15,468 bases of DNA from Bacteroidia bacterium (lineage in GTDB: Bacteria > Bacteroidota > Bacteroidia > Bacteroidales > BM523): positions 1-15,468 of the forward strand of contig JACQWN010000114.1 in the NCBI GenBank assembly GCA_016209245.1, read 5' to 3'. Shown piece by piece: positions 1-7,900 of this stretch. The notes under the pieces were generated by a model, which saw nothing but the letters and a program-made list of their open reading frames with translations, did not search any database and had not been told where the DNA came from. Position numbers and translations under genes: made by a program. How positions within the stretch are numbered: the stretch's first letter is position 1; each line of letters opens with the position of its first letter.

Positions 1-516
1 GAAAAGAACAAACGCCTCTTAGAAAGTGATATTCAAGTTAAAAAATTTAAAGAAATTCAAAAAGCAATAGAATATATTGATACATCATATTTCGAGTATC
101 GGACAGAATTTAAGAAACATATTTTAAAAATAAATGTTGCATTTCAGAGAGGTAGTTCTAATATAAAAGATATTCCACCTGCAACTCAAAAGGAACTACA
201 AAAAGCTGGTGAAGTTATTAGAGATTTTATTGAGGATGCTTATAATAAAATGGGGTTAAAATACTTATTAATTATAGAAGGACAGGCGTCAAATGATTTA
301 TATCCAAAAAACTATGAGCTTAGTTATGAACGAGCTTTAACATTAGTTAAATTCTGGTCTAAATCAAAAATTTATTTTAATAAAGATTATTGTGATGTAA
401 TTATTTCCGGAAGTGGAAAAGCAGGTTCTTTGAGAATGCTGCCCGATGATGCAAATAATAAATTGAATCAGCGGTTTCTTATTCATATTATACCAAAAAT
501 AGGTGATTTAAAATAA
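1..516 (+). CDS. OmpA/MotB-like C-terminal domain protein, 5' end outside window
   Basis: The reading frame is open from base 1 to the TAA at 514-516, so the visible 171 residues are the C-terminal part of a longer protein. The first ~60 residues are charged and look helical. The rest resembles the OmpA_C/MotB peptidoglycan-binding fold: a beta strand LLIIEGQASND where the family has the IEGHTD strand, then NYELSYERALTLVKFW (family N..LS..RA), IISGSGKAG, and a final NQRFLIHI strand in place of NRRVEI. The Arg of that last motif, which contacts the peptide stem in the family, is retained, but the GHTD signature is altered. Such domains anchor envelope proteins or stators (MotB, ZorB of Zorya) to the wall. 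Any membrane segment or MotA/ZorA-like partner would lie upstream, out of view. The next gene starts 9 bp downstream. Family call fairly sure; exact role unknown. Confidence 0.7.
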   Translation, partial: EKNKRLLESDIQVKKFKEIQKAIEYIDTSYFEYRTEFKKHILKINVAFQRGSSNIKDIPPATQKELQKAGEVIRDFIEDAYNKMGLKYLLIIEGQASNDLYPKNYELSYERALTLVKFWSKSKIYFNKDYCDVIISGSGKAGSLRMLPDDANNKLNQRFLIHIIPKIGDLK

Positions 517-525
517 TAAAGTTTT

Positions 526-1062
526 ATGAAATTATTGATTTATATACTATTTATTTTAATTTTATTTTCATCCTGTGATAGTTGCTCAAAATCAGGCCGC
601 CGCCATCTGAACACTACTGAACCTCCAAAACAAGAACGTGCTAATAACAGCATTTCAGATAACAACTCAAATCGTAATAGCAACATCATCAAAATGGAAA
701 AAATAAATGGCGTTTATCAAATCCCTATTGTAGTCAATGGCGTGAAAATGTATTTCATATTTGATACCGGTGCATCTTCAATTTCTATATCCTTAACCGA
801 AGCAAACTTTTTATACAAGCAGGGCAAACTTTCGATCTCTGATATAAAAGGAACGCAAAATTTTATAGATGCAACCGGAAATATTTCTGAAGGCACAATT
901 ATAAATCTTAAAGAAGTCAAAATCGGTAATAAAACCTTAAATAATGTTGAAGCATCAGTAGTTAATAACTTGGATGCTCCTTTATTATTGGGGCAATCAG
1001 CCCTTGACAAATTCGGCAAAATTTCAATTGATTATAACAAAGGAGAAATTATTTTTGAATAA
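526..1062 (+). CDS. lipoprotein with retropepsin-like aspartic protease domain
   Basis: The 178-residue product begins with a type II signal peptide: a positively charged start, a run of Leu/Ile/Phe, and LFSSC with Cys17 as the predicted lipidated residue. A Ser/Asn-rich linker (about 18-58) follows. Residues ~62-178 form a clan AA aspartic protease domain: IPIVVNGVKMYFIFDTGAS carries the catalytic DTG at 80-82, and LLLGQSALDKFG near the end matches the second conserved segment. Retropepsin-like domains have one active Asp per chain and work as dimers. Export predicts it is tethered to a membrane facing the periplasm or outside. It sits 9 bp after the OmpA-like gene, and its TAA directly abuts the ATG of the nuclease gene, so the three are probably one transcript. 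Substrate unknown. No Shine-Dalgarno sequence is visible, as usual in Bacteroidota. The domain call is strong. Confidence 0.85.
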   Translation: MKLLIYILFILILFSSCDSCSKSGRRHLNTTEPPKQERANNSISDNNSNRNSNIIKMEKINGVYQIPIVVNGVKMYFIFDTGASSISISLTEANFLYKQGKLSISDIKGTQNFIDATGNISEGTIINLKEVKIGNKTLNNVEASVVNNLDAPLLLGQSALDKFGKISIDYNKGEIIFE

Positions 1063-1557
1063 ATGCAACGAATATTAGTACTCATATTTTTTATAACTTT
1101 GACAGTACTTGATATTTCATGCAATTCAAAAAGCAATCGTGATAATCTTGATGGTTATTTATCCGTTAAAAAAGTTATTGATGGAGATACCTTTTGGGTT
1201 GATGATGGCGCAGAAAAAGGAGTTAAAATACGGCTCATTGGTGTTAATGCTCCTGAATCGAGAAAAACCGGTCGTAAAGAAGTTGAATATTATGGTAAGG
1301 AGGCAAAGGAATATTTGAAAAAATTGCTAAAAGATAAAAAAGTAAAATTGGAATTTGATATTGGCAGATTTGACCGCTTTGGTAGAACACTTGCTTATGT
1401 TTACTTAGAAGATGGAACATTCGTAAATGCAGATATAGTAAAAAATGGATATGCAATGGTAATGACTATTCCGCCAAATGTTAAGTTTGCGGAGGTATTT
1501 GTAAAACTTCAACAAGAAGCAAGAGAAAATTACAGAGGTCTTTGGAATGAAAGATAG
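1063..1557 (+). CDS. lipoprotein staphylococcal-type (micrococcal) nuclease
   Basis: The 164-residue product starts with a lipoprotein signal peptide ending LDISC (Cys20). Residues ~33-162 are a staphylococcal nuclease (SNase, OB-fold) domain, which cleaves DNA and RNA with Ca2+. Visible motifs are VIDGDTFWVD (Asp40, Asp42), RLIGVNAPES (Arg57, Glu65, the counterparts of Arg35 and Glu43 of S. aureus nuclease) and DRFGRTLAY (Arg108, the counterpart of Arg87). The Ca2+ ligand Asp40 of the S. aureus enzyme is Asn62 here; I believe RLIGVN variants are common in the wider family, so this does not by itself mean inactivity. The ATG follows the upstream stop with no gap, indicating translational coupling. 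A membrane-tethered, outward-facing nuclease could scavenge nucleic acid or act on incoming DNA; which one cannot be told from sequence. Confidence 0.9.
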   Translation: MQRILVLIFFITLTVLDISCNSKSNRDNLDGYLSVKKVIDGDTFWVDDGAEKGVKIRLIGVNAPESRKTGRKEVEYYGKEAKEYLKKLLKDKKVKLEFDIGRFDRFGRTLAYVYLEDGTFVNADIVKNGYAMVMTIPPNVKFAEVFVKLQQEARENYRGLWNER

Positions 1558-1583
1558 ATAAAAATAACTTTAAAATTATATCA

Positions 1584-2201
1584 ATGGCAAATATTAAACT
1601 TTTTCAAACAAAGCGGGTTAGAACACATTGGAATGAAAAAGAAAAAAAATGGTATTTTGCAATAATTGATGTTGTTGAAATACTTACAGAAAGTCAAAGA
1701 CCCCGGAAATACTGGAACGACCTAAAAAAGAAGTTAACATCAGAAGGCTACATTGAAGTGTCCGAAAAAATCGGACAGTTGAAAATGCAAGCCGAAGATG
1801 GTAAAATGCGTGACACAGATGTAGCCGATACGGAGACCCTTTTAAGAATTATTCAGTCTATACCATCGCCCAAAGCAGAACCTTTTAAACGTTGGCTCGC
1901 CCAAGTAGGTTATGAAAGACTTGAAGAAATTGAAAATCCGGAATTAGCATCAAAAAGAGCAAGAGAGATTTACAAAGCAAAAGGTTATTCTGATGACTGG
2001 ATAGAAAAACGAATGCGTAGTATTGCAATACGTGATGAATTAACAGATGAATGGAAAAAACGAGGAGTAAGAGAACAAATTGAATATGCAATATTAACAG
2101 CAGAAATATCCAAAGCTACATTTGGACTAACTCCTTTGAAGAACAATTTTTTAATATTCCTGCAGACAACAATGCAGAGTACCCGAGTGAATACTTTTTA
2201 A
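1584..2201 (+). CDS. Bro-N family protein, C-terminally truncated
   Basis: The 205-residue product has a Bro-N type DNA-binding domain of the kind found in phage antirepressors and DinD-like proteins: FQTKRVRTHWNEKEKKWYFA, IIDVVEILTES, YWNDLKKKL and DVADTETLLRIIQSIPSPKA. A second conserved stretch follows (FKRWLAQVGYERLEEIENPE, YSDDWIEKRM, LTDEWKKRGV, YAILTAEISKATFGLTP). From memory, relatives continue after this with a lysine-rich SEYK/KGLK-type segment and reach about 270-290 residues. Here homology stops at Pro183, and the last 22 residues are unrelated (frame-shifted relative to a sequence matching the start of hdrA). The gene therefore looks broken at base 2134/2135 by a rearrangement. 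It starts 26 bp after the nuclease gene. Bro-N genes are common passengers in prophages and restriction operons. The remaining protein may still bind DNA. Confidence 0.75.
   Translation: MANIKLFQTKRVRTHWNEKEKKWYFAIIDVVEILTESQRPRKYWNDLKKKLTSEGYIEVSEKIGQLKMQAEDGKMRDTDVADTETLLRIIQSIPSPKAEPFKRWLAQVGYERLEEIENPELASKRAREIYKAKGYSDDWIEKRMRSIAIRDELTDEWKKRGVREQIEYAILTAEISKATFGLTPLKNNFLIFLQTTMQSTRVNTF
2135..2171 (+). repeat. 37-bp direct repeat, copy 1 (at the break of the Bro-N gene)
   Basis: Bases 2135-2171 match 5014-5050 at 33 of 37 positions, counted by eye; runs of 11, 9 and 11 identical bases are separated by four mismatches in all. In frame 2 this copy reads FEEQFFNIPADN, against FEEQIFNTSADN at the hdrA N-terminus, and that frame stays open to a TGA at 2222-2224. 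Homology of the Bro-N protein to its family ends immediately before this copy. The repeat pair therefore marks a rearrangement junction or attachment-type site. Confidence 0.75.
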
Positions 2202-2232
2202 ATTTAAACCAAACTCAATTCTGAAATTTGCC

Positions 2233-2240
2233 TACCTTTG
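2233..2240 (+). promoter_or_regulatory. candidate Bacteroidota -7 promoter box for the methyltransferase gene
   Basis: TACCTTTG fits the TAnnTTTG -7 element of Bacteroidota sigma-70 (sigma-ABfr) promoters and lies 21 bp before the ATG at 2262. No clear TTTG -33 element is seen about 20 bp upstream, so the promoter is weak or only partly matched. It would give the restriction-modification pair a transcript of its own. Confidence 0.4.
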
Positions 2241-2261
2241 ATGCATTGAAAAAGAAAAAAT

Positions 2262-3839
2262 ATGAGTGAACTTTTGACAATAAAAGAAGCGAGTGTTTTG
2301 GCATCGGAATATCTTAAAAAAGATGTGACAACTTCAAACATTTCCTATTTGATTAGCTATGGAAAAATAAGGAAGATAGGCGAAAATGGCAATTCTCAAA
2401 TTAAGAAAGAAGATCTAATAAAATATTACGAATCGTTTTACGGCAAAAGAGAAATAGACTGGAAAGAGCAATTAGGTAATGACTTAAATTGGCATCTTTC
2501 GTTTGACTACCTAAAAGAAACGGATACAACAAAACATGTTCATCGTCTGCATCCATACAAGGGAAAATACATTCCGCAGTTGGTTGAGTATTTTCTGGAT
2601 GAACATACCGACGAATTTAAAAAACAGACCTACTTCAAGAAAGGCGATATTGTTCTTGACCCATTTTGCGGTAGCGGAACAACATTGGTTCAGGCAAATG
2701 AATTAGGCATCAATGCCGTTGGTATTGATATTTCGGCTTTCAACACTCAAATTTCAAATGCAAAAATTACTAAGTATAATTTACCCGATGTTCAGTTGGA
2801 GTTGAACAATATTTCAAATAAGTTGAAACAGTTTATTGCAGATAGTTCCAACATCAGGTTTGAAGAAAGATTACTTGAGGAATTGAACACACACAATAAT
2901 AAATATTTTCCTTCACCTGAATTTAAACATTGGCTAAAGGAAAAAAAGATAAATGAGTTTGAATATGCCGTAGAAAAAGTAAAAGAGTTTCAACCAATCT
3001 TTGACAAGTTGGTTGCTGAATACAAAATTTCAATAAAGCAAAACACTCAGGAAACATTTTTAGGAAAATGGTATTTAAAGCCGGTGAGAAACGAAATTGA
3101 TTTTGTTTTTGACCTGGTGAAGAAGATTAATAACCCATCAACGAAAAAAATTATCAGCATAATTTTAAGCAGAACAGTTAGGACTTGCAGAGCAACTACA
3201 CATGCTGATCTGGCAACTTTACTTGAACCTATAAGTAATATCTACTATTGTTCAAAGCATGGCAAAATTTGCAAACCATTATTTTCAATTTACAGTTGGT
3301 GGGAACGTTACTCAAAGGACACAGTGAAAAGATTGGTTGAGTTTAACAAACTAAGGACAGATACATATCAGTTTTGCATAACCGGAGATTCAAGAAACAT
3401 CAACATCTTTGAACAACTTGAAAATAAATTTCCAGCATTTGGGCAAATTATTAGAGATAATAAAATCAATGGAATTTTCTCTTCCCCGCCTTATGTTGGA
3501 TTAATTGACTACCATGAGCAACATGCTTACGCTTATGACTTGTTTGGCTTTGAAAGACACGATGAATTAGAAATTGGTCCGCTATTTAAAGGGCAAGGAC
3601 GCGAAGCAAAAGAATCTTATATAAAAGGAATTTCAGATGTACTGAATAACTGTAAAAAATTTTTGACAGATGATTACGATGTATTTCTTGTGGCAAACGA
3701 TAAATATAATATGTATCCCACTATTTCCAAAAATGCAGCAATGAAAATTGTAAATCAATTCAAACGACCAGTATTAAACAGAACAGAGAAAGATAAAACT
3801 GCTTACTCTGAAATTATTTTTCACTTAAAACAAAAATAA
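2262..3839 (+). CDS. type II site-specific DNA methyltransferase (SPPY type, probably N4-cytosine)
   Basis: The 525-residue product opens with a small helix-turn-helix/excisionase-like domain (LLTIKEASVLASEYL ... SQIKKEDLIKYYES, residues 4-55). The methyltransferase fold follows. Motif I is DPFCGSGTTLVQANELG, starting at Asp133, with GIDISAFN as the acidic end of the next strand. The catalytic motif IV is SPPY at 408-411 (FSSPPYVGLIDYHEQ). SPPY is typical of N4-cytosine enzymes, while N6-adenine enzymes usually have DPPY or NPPF. The large spacer between motifs I and IV, with CRATTHADLATLLEP and YYCSKHGKICKP, is where target recognition would lie. The TdeIII-family endonuclease 286 bp downstream is its natural partner, so this enzyme would protect the host at that endonuclease's site. 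ATG 2262 is favoured because the HTH domain begins there. Confidence 0.88.
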   Translation: MSELLTIKEASVLASEYLKKDVTTSNISYLISYGKIRKIGENGNSQIKKEDLIKYYESFYGKREIDWKEQLGNDLNWHLSFDYLKETDTTKHVHRLHPYKGKYIPQLVEYFLDEHTDEFKKQTYFKKGDIVLDPFCGSGTTLVQANELGINAVGIDISAFNTQISNAKITKYNLPDVQLELNNISNKLKQFIADSSNIRFEERLLEELNTHNNKYFPSPEFKHWLKEKKINEFEYAVEKVKEFQPIFDKLVAEYKISIKQNTQETFLGKWYLKPVRNEIDFVFDLVKKINNPSTKKIISIILSRTVRTCRATTHADLATLLEPISNIYYCSKHGKICKPLFSIYSWWERYSKDTVKRLVEFNKLRTDTYQFCITGDSRNINIFEQLENKFPAFGQIIRDNKINGIFSSPPYVGLIDYHEQHAYAYDLFGFERHDELEIGPLFKGQGREAKESYIKGISDVLNNCKKFLTDDYDVFLVANDKYNMYPTISKNAAMKIVNQFKRPVLNRTEKDKTAYSEIIFHLKQK

Positions 3840-3847
3840 TTTTAAAC

Positions 3848-3997
3848 ATGAAAAAGTATTTCGAAATCCAATATGTACTCAGATATTACGATGAGAAAGA
3901 ATATGCCTCTGAAATAATTAAAGCCATATCTGAAAAACGAGGCGTTAAAAAAGTTTACAAAAAAGTTTGGTATCAAAAGCCAAAAACTTTTGAATGA
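3848..3997 (+). CDS. small hypothetical protein, 49 residues
   Basis: An ATG eight bases after the methyltransferase stop opens a 49-residue frame (begins MKKYFEIQYVLRYYDEKEY, ends WYQKPKTFE). It is lysine- and tyrosine-rich with pI clearly basic, has no recognisable motif, and uses codons like its neighbours. Its stop overlaps a further short ATG frame (3994-4059, 21 codons), and beyond the stop the sequence stays readable in two frames, so this could be the start of a longer small gene broken by a frameshift. In other restriction systems the gap between M and R may hold a small controller, but this product shows no HTH. Function unknown. Confidence 0.4.
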   Translation: MKKYFEIQYVLRYYDEKEYASEIIKAISEKRGVKKVYKKVWYQKPKTFE

Positions 3998-4028
3998 ACC
4001 GATGTTCATGTGGGAAGATGGTCAATAG

Positions 4029-4139
4029 ATGGCTTCATTTAAATGTATTAATGAGGTAGAAGCAATGTTTTGTCCTAACTGCAAAGGAACAGGAACAATT
4101 CATTTTAATAAATCAAAAAAACGTAATGCCATTATCTAA
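4029..4139 (+). CDS. small CxxC zinc-ribbon-like protein, 36 residues
   Basis: This frame encodes a 36-residue peptide with CPNCKGTGTIHF, a half-site of the DnaJ-type CxxCxGxG zinc finger. Its end overlaps the start of the TdeIII gene by 14 bp (4126-4139), which would suit translational coupling. An alternative internal start is ATG 4065. The frame directly upstream (NEPMFMWEDGQ, stop, MASFK) reads through a single TAG at 4026-4028 that could once have been TGG, so this may be the tail of a decayed small gene beginning near 3848. Only one CxxC is present, so a dimer or partial finger would be needed to bind metal. Low confidence that it is expressed. Confidence 0.35.
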   Translation: MASFKCINEVEAMFCPNCKGTGTIHFNKSKKRNAII

Positions 4140-4902
4140 AAAACATAAAGAACATATCACCGAAACAATCAAAGTTTGCTTACGCAATAAGTTTGTAAAC
4201 TACAAACCTGAAACAGAGAATATACCGTTCCATTATCGTTTATTAGGTAAAGACAGAATGGCTTTATTTTCCTTTCTGCAATCATTAAATACCACTTTCG
4301 GAATTTCTATTTATGAACCAGTTGCAATGGAGCTTGCCAAAATAAATTTCAAAGAAGTTCATACTCAATTTAAACTTGGAAATTTGATTACTCAAGATGC
4401 CCAAAATGAAATTCAACAAATAATGAATGATCTTTCGGTTGGTGGAGAAGTAAATAAGGTTGAAGAAACAGAGAGAATAAGAATAGTTTCACAATCAGGA
4501 GCAGAGAACAAATTAAAATCAGTTAAAGTAGATTTATTTCTTCTGTCTAAAGAAAATGAAGTATTTATGTTTGATTTAAAAACCGTAAAGCCAAACAAAG
4601 GAGATTTTATTTCTTATAAACGAAATATGCTTGAATGGTTGGCTGTTTATTTTTATCAAAAACCCAAAGCAAAAGTCAATACACTTATTTCAATACCTTA
4701 CAATCCTTATGAACCTAAACCTTATGCACGCTGGACAATGAAAGGAATGCTTGATTTGAATAAAGAAGTAATGGTTGCACAGGAGTTTTGGGATTTTCTT
4801 TCAGGGACAGGAACATATAACAACTTGCTTGACTGTTTTGAAAAAGCCGGAATTGAATTACGACCTGAGATTGATGACTATTTTGCAAAATACAACAAGT
4901 AG
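4126..4902 (+). CDS. TdeIII-family type II restriction endonuclease
   Basis: The 258-residue product has the usual length and layout of TdeIII/MjaII-type restriction endonucleases. After an alpha-helical N-terminal half comes a PD-(D/E)xK core: VKVDLFLLSKENEVFMFDLKTVKPNKGDF, in which Asp136 and Asp150-x-Lys152 are the metal-binding and catalytic residues. The C-terminal signature VNTLISIPYNPYEPKPYARWTM and the later VMVAQEFWDFLSGTGTYNNLL is what points to this family. Known members cut GGNCC, so that is a candidate site, by family only. It pairs with the SPPY methyltransferase upstream. Alternative restriction families with the same core are possible, but the NPY...EFWDFL combination makes me fairly sure. 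No terminator is obvious downstream. Confidence 0.82.
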   Translation: MPLSKKHKEHITETIKVCLRNKFVNYKPETENIPFHYRLLGKDRMALFSFLQSLNTTFGISIYEPVAMELAKINFKEVHTQFKLGNLITQDAQNEIQQIMNDLSVGGEVNKVEETERIRIVSQSGAENKLKSVKVDLFLLSKENEVFMFDLKTVKPNKGDFISYKRNMLEWLAVYFYQKPKAKVNTLISIPYNPYEPKPYARWTMKGMLDLNKEVMVAQEFWDFLSGTGTYNNLLDCFEKAGIELRPEIDDYFAKYNK

Positions 4903-4928
4903 CCCGAACACATGACAATACAGTGGGC

Positions 4929-4957
4929 TTGTGGAAATTTGATACAACATAATTTTG
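4929..4957 (+). promoter_or_regulatory. candidate Bacteroidota promoter for hdrA
   Basis: TAATTTTG at 4950-4957 fits the TAnnTTTG -7 box, and a TTG at 4929-4931 lies 18 bp upstream as a possible -33 element. The ATG of hdrA is 41 bp downstream of the box. It lies in the 96-bp gap between the endonuclease gene and hdrA, the only gap of that size before the PLD-helicase. An imperfect inverted repeat (GCCC near 4903, GGGC near 4925) is not followed by a T run, so I do not call a terminator. Confidence 0.4.
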
Positions 4958-4998
4958 AATAAAAAAAGGGAAACCGATATTACTAAAGACATAGAGAA

Positions 4999-7900
4999 AT
5001 GAAAAAAGAACCATTTGAAGAACAGATTTTTAATACTTCTGCAGACAACATTGGCGATGTGATGGTTGTCGGCGGAGGCATCAGCGGTATTCAGGCCGCT
5101 CTTGATCTTGCCACTTCGGGCTATAAGGTTTATTTGGTTGACAAAGCGCCTACCATTGGCGGCAAGATGGCGCAGCTTGATAAGACCTTTCCCACTAATG
5201 ATTGTTCAATGTGTATTGAATCTCCTAAGTTTATTGAATGCGACAGACATCCAAATATTGAAATTCTTACTTATACTGAAGTTGACAGTGTAGAAGGAGA
5301 AGCAGGAGATTTCACTGTAACCCTGAAGAAAAAACCCAGATACATTATAGAGGACAAATGCACAGGTTGTACTACCTGTGCAGAGTACTGCCCTGTTCAG
5401 GTCTTTGATCCGTTTAATCAGGACTTATCCCGGAATAAAGCTATTCATATATATTTCTCCCAGGCAGTCCCGCTTGTCCCTTATATTGATGAAAATTGCC
5501 ATTTCCTTAAAGACAGGAAATGTTCTATTTGCGTTAGTGTCTGTAAAAACAACGCCATAGATCTGCATCAGACATCTGAGAAGGTAGTAATAAAAGTTGG
5601 GGCGCTCGTTCTGGCTCCGGGCTATGAGGTATTTGACCCAAGATTGAGAGGCGACTATGGCTACGGAAAATTTGCAAACGTGGTTACCAGCCTTGATTTT
5701 GAACGGCTGCTCTGTGCTACAGGTCCGCACGAAGGCGAGATACTGCGCCCTTCCGACCATAAACATCCGCATAAAATCGCCTGGATACACTGCGTCGGGT
5801 CCAGGCAGGTGCTCGAGGGTGGCAATAGCTATTGTTCTTCGGTCTGCTGCACGTACATCCAAAAGCAGGTGATCCTGGCAAAAGACCACGATGCCGAAGC
5901 CGAGTGTATGATATTCCATAACGACATCCGGTCATATGGCAAGGATTTCGAACGATTCTACCAAAGAACCCAGAACCTTCCCGGAGTGAAATTTGTTAGA
6001 AGTTACGTTTCGATTGGAAAAGAGATTCCTGAAACCAAAAATGTCACCATCCGGTACTCTACACCCGATGATGGGGTTAAAGAGGAAGAATTCGATATGG
6101 TCGTATTGGGCGTTGGATTGAATCCCCCTGCCCGTGTGGAAGAACTGGCAAATACATTCGGCATTGAGCTCACTGCTCACGGATTCTGCAAAACCGGGCA
6201 CACAACTCCCATTGAGACTTCCCGCCCGGGAATCTTTATCAGCGGGGCTTTTCATGGTCCCATGGATATTCCCGAGTCGGTTATGGCGGCAAGCGGAGCC
6301 AATGCTCTTACCGGTGCGCTTCTGAAATCCCGGCGCGGCAAGCTATCAAAAGAACGTGTCTATCCGCCCGAAAGAGATGTATCCAAAGAAGAAGTCAGGG
6401 TCGGAGTCTTTGTGTGTCACTGTGGCGCCAATATCGGAAGAGTGGTCAATGTCCATTCCGTTGTTGATTATTCCAAAACGTTGAACAATGTTACCCACGC
6501 CGAACAAGGACTTTTTATATGTTCTACCGATGCTGCCGAGCAAATCGCTAACACAATACGCGAAAAAGGTATCAACCGCGTGATCGTCGCGGCCTGCACC
6601 CCAAGAACTCATGAGCCATTGTTCAGAGACACTCTGCGAGAAGGGGGAATCAATCAATATTTTTTTGACATGGCCAATATCAGAGAGCATTGCTCATGGG
6701 TCCATTCCAAACAAAAAGAAGAAGCTACACAAAAAGCAAAGGATATTGTCAGAATGTCGGTAGCCCGGGCTATCAATTTGGAACCCTTGCAGGAATTTGA
6801 TCTGCCAGTTAACAAGACGGGCTTAGTTGTCGGAGGCGGTATTGCCGGGATGACCAGCGCCCTGAGCTTAGCCGAGCAGGGATTTGAGGTTCACTTATTG
6901 GAAAAGGAGGCAAACCTGGGAGGAATGGCACTAAAAATTCCAACTACCATCGAAGGCCTGGATGTTCAGGAATATTTACATGATTTGATACGTAAAGTTT
7001 ATCAGCATCCTTTGATTTATGTATCTCATAAGGCGATCATCATAGATGTTTCCGGTTATGTTGGAAATTTTTTGACTACCGTAAAATCTGAAGGAAGGAG
7101 CAAAAAGATAAAACATGGTATAGCCATCCTCGCTACAGGCGCTGACGAATATAAACCCACAGAGTACCTTTATGGGAAAAACGCCCAGGTAATTACTTCG
7201 CTCGAACTGGGAGAGCAAATCGCCAAGGGAGAAAAAAGCTTGACTGAAGCTAAAAATGTGGTGATTATCCAATGTGTCGGCAGCAGAGAGGAAGACAGAA
7301 ATTACTGCTGCCGGGTTGGCTGCAGCCATTCTGTAAAAAATGCCCTGAAGCTAAAAGAACTCAATCCTAAATTGGAGGTTTACATTCTCTTCAGAGATAT
7401 GAGAACTTATGGGTTCAGTGAAGATTATTACCGTGAAGCGGCTGACAAAGATGTAAAATTCATCCGTTATGAACCGGAGGATAAGCCCAAGGTAGAAGCT
7501 TTAATAAAAGATGGCAAAGAAATATTACAAGTAAGTGTACAGGATCCAATTTTAGGTAAGCGGCTTGCCATCGCCGCCGATTTTGTCGTATTGGCTGCTG
7601 CTGTAATTCCCTCGGCAGGAAGTCAGGAAGCAGCACGGTTATTCAAGGTATCAAAAAATCCTGATGGTTTCTTCCAGGAGGCACATGTAAAATTACGCCC
7701 GGTTGACTTAGCCGCTGAGGGCGTTTTTTTGTGCGGAACAGCTCATTATCCCAAACATATATCTGAAACAATCAGCCAGGCATTAGGGGCTGCCGGACGA
7801 GCTGTAACTCTTCTGTCTCAGGACACAGTAACAGCTTCCGGCTCTGTTTGCGAAGTGAAAGAGGAGGCATGTGTATCATGTGGGGCATGTATCTCTGTCT

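Noticed and set aside
1..516. Calling the first gene ZorB of a Zorya system.
   Set aside because: Only the C-terminal OmpA-like domain is visible; no ZorA, ZorC, ZorD or ZorE is in the window and the following genes are not Zorya components.
1231..1260. Asn in place of the calcium-ligand Asp as proof of a dead nuclease.
   Set aside because: The other catalytic residues are present and I recall RLIGVN variants among SNase-family proteins, so inactivity cannot be claimed.
3994..4059. A 21-codon ORF (begins MNRCSCGKM) overlapping the preceding stop.
   Set aside because: Too short, with no conserved feature beyond a chance CxC, and equally readable in two other frames.
4902..4960. A rho-independent terminator after the endonuclease gene.
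   Set aside because: The inverted repeat is short and imperfect with a long loop and is not followed by a T tract.
5425..5919. Long antisense open frames inside hdrA (also 5717-5935, 5932-6255, 6346-6690).
   Set aside because: They lie opposite a well-conserved, full-length gene with clear motifs and arise from its G+C-rich third codon positions; their products show no domain.
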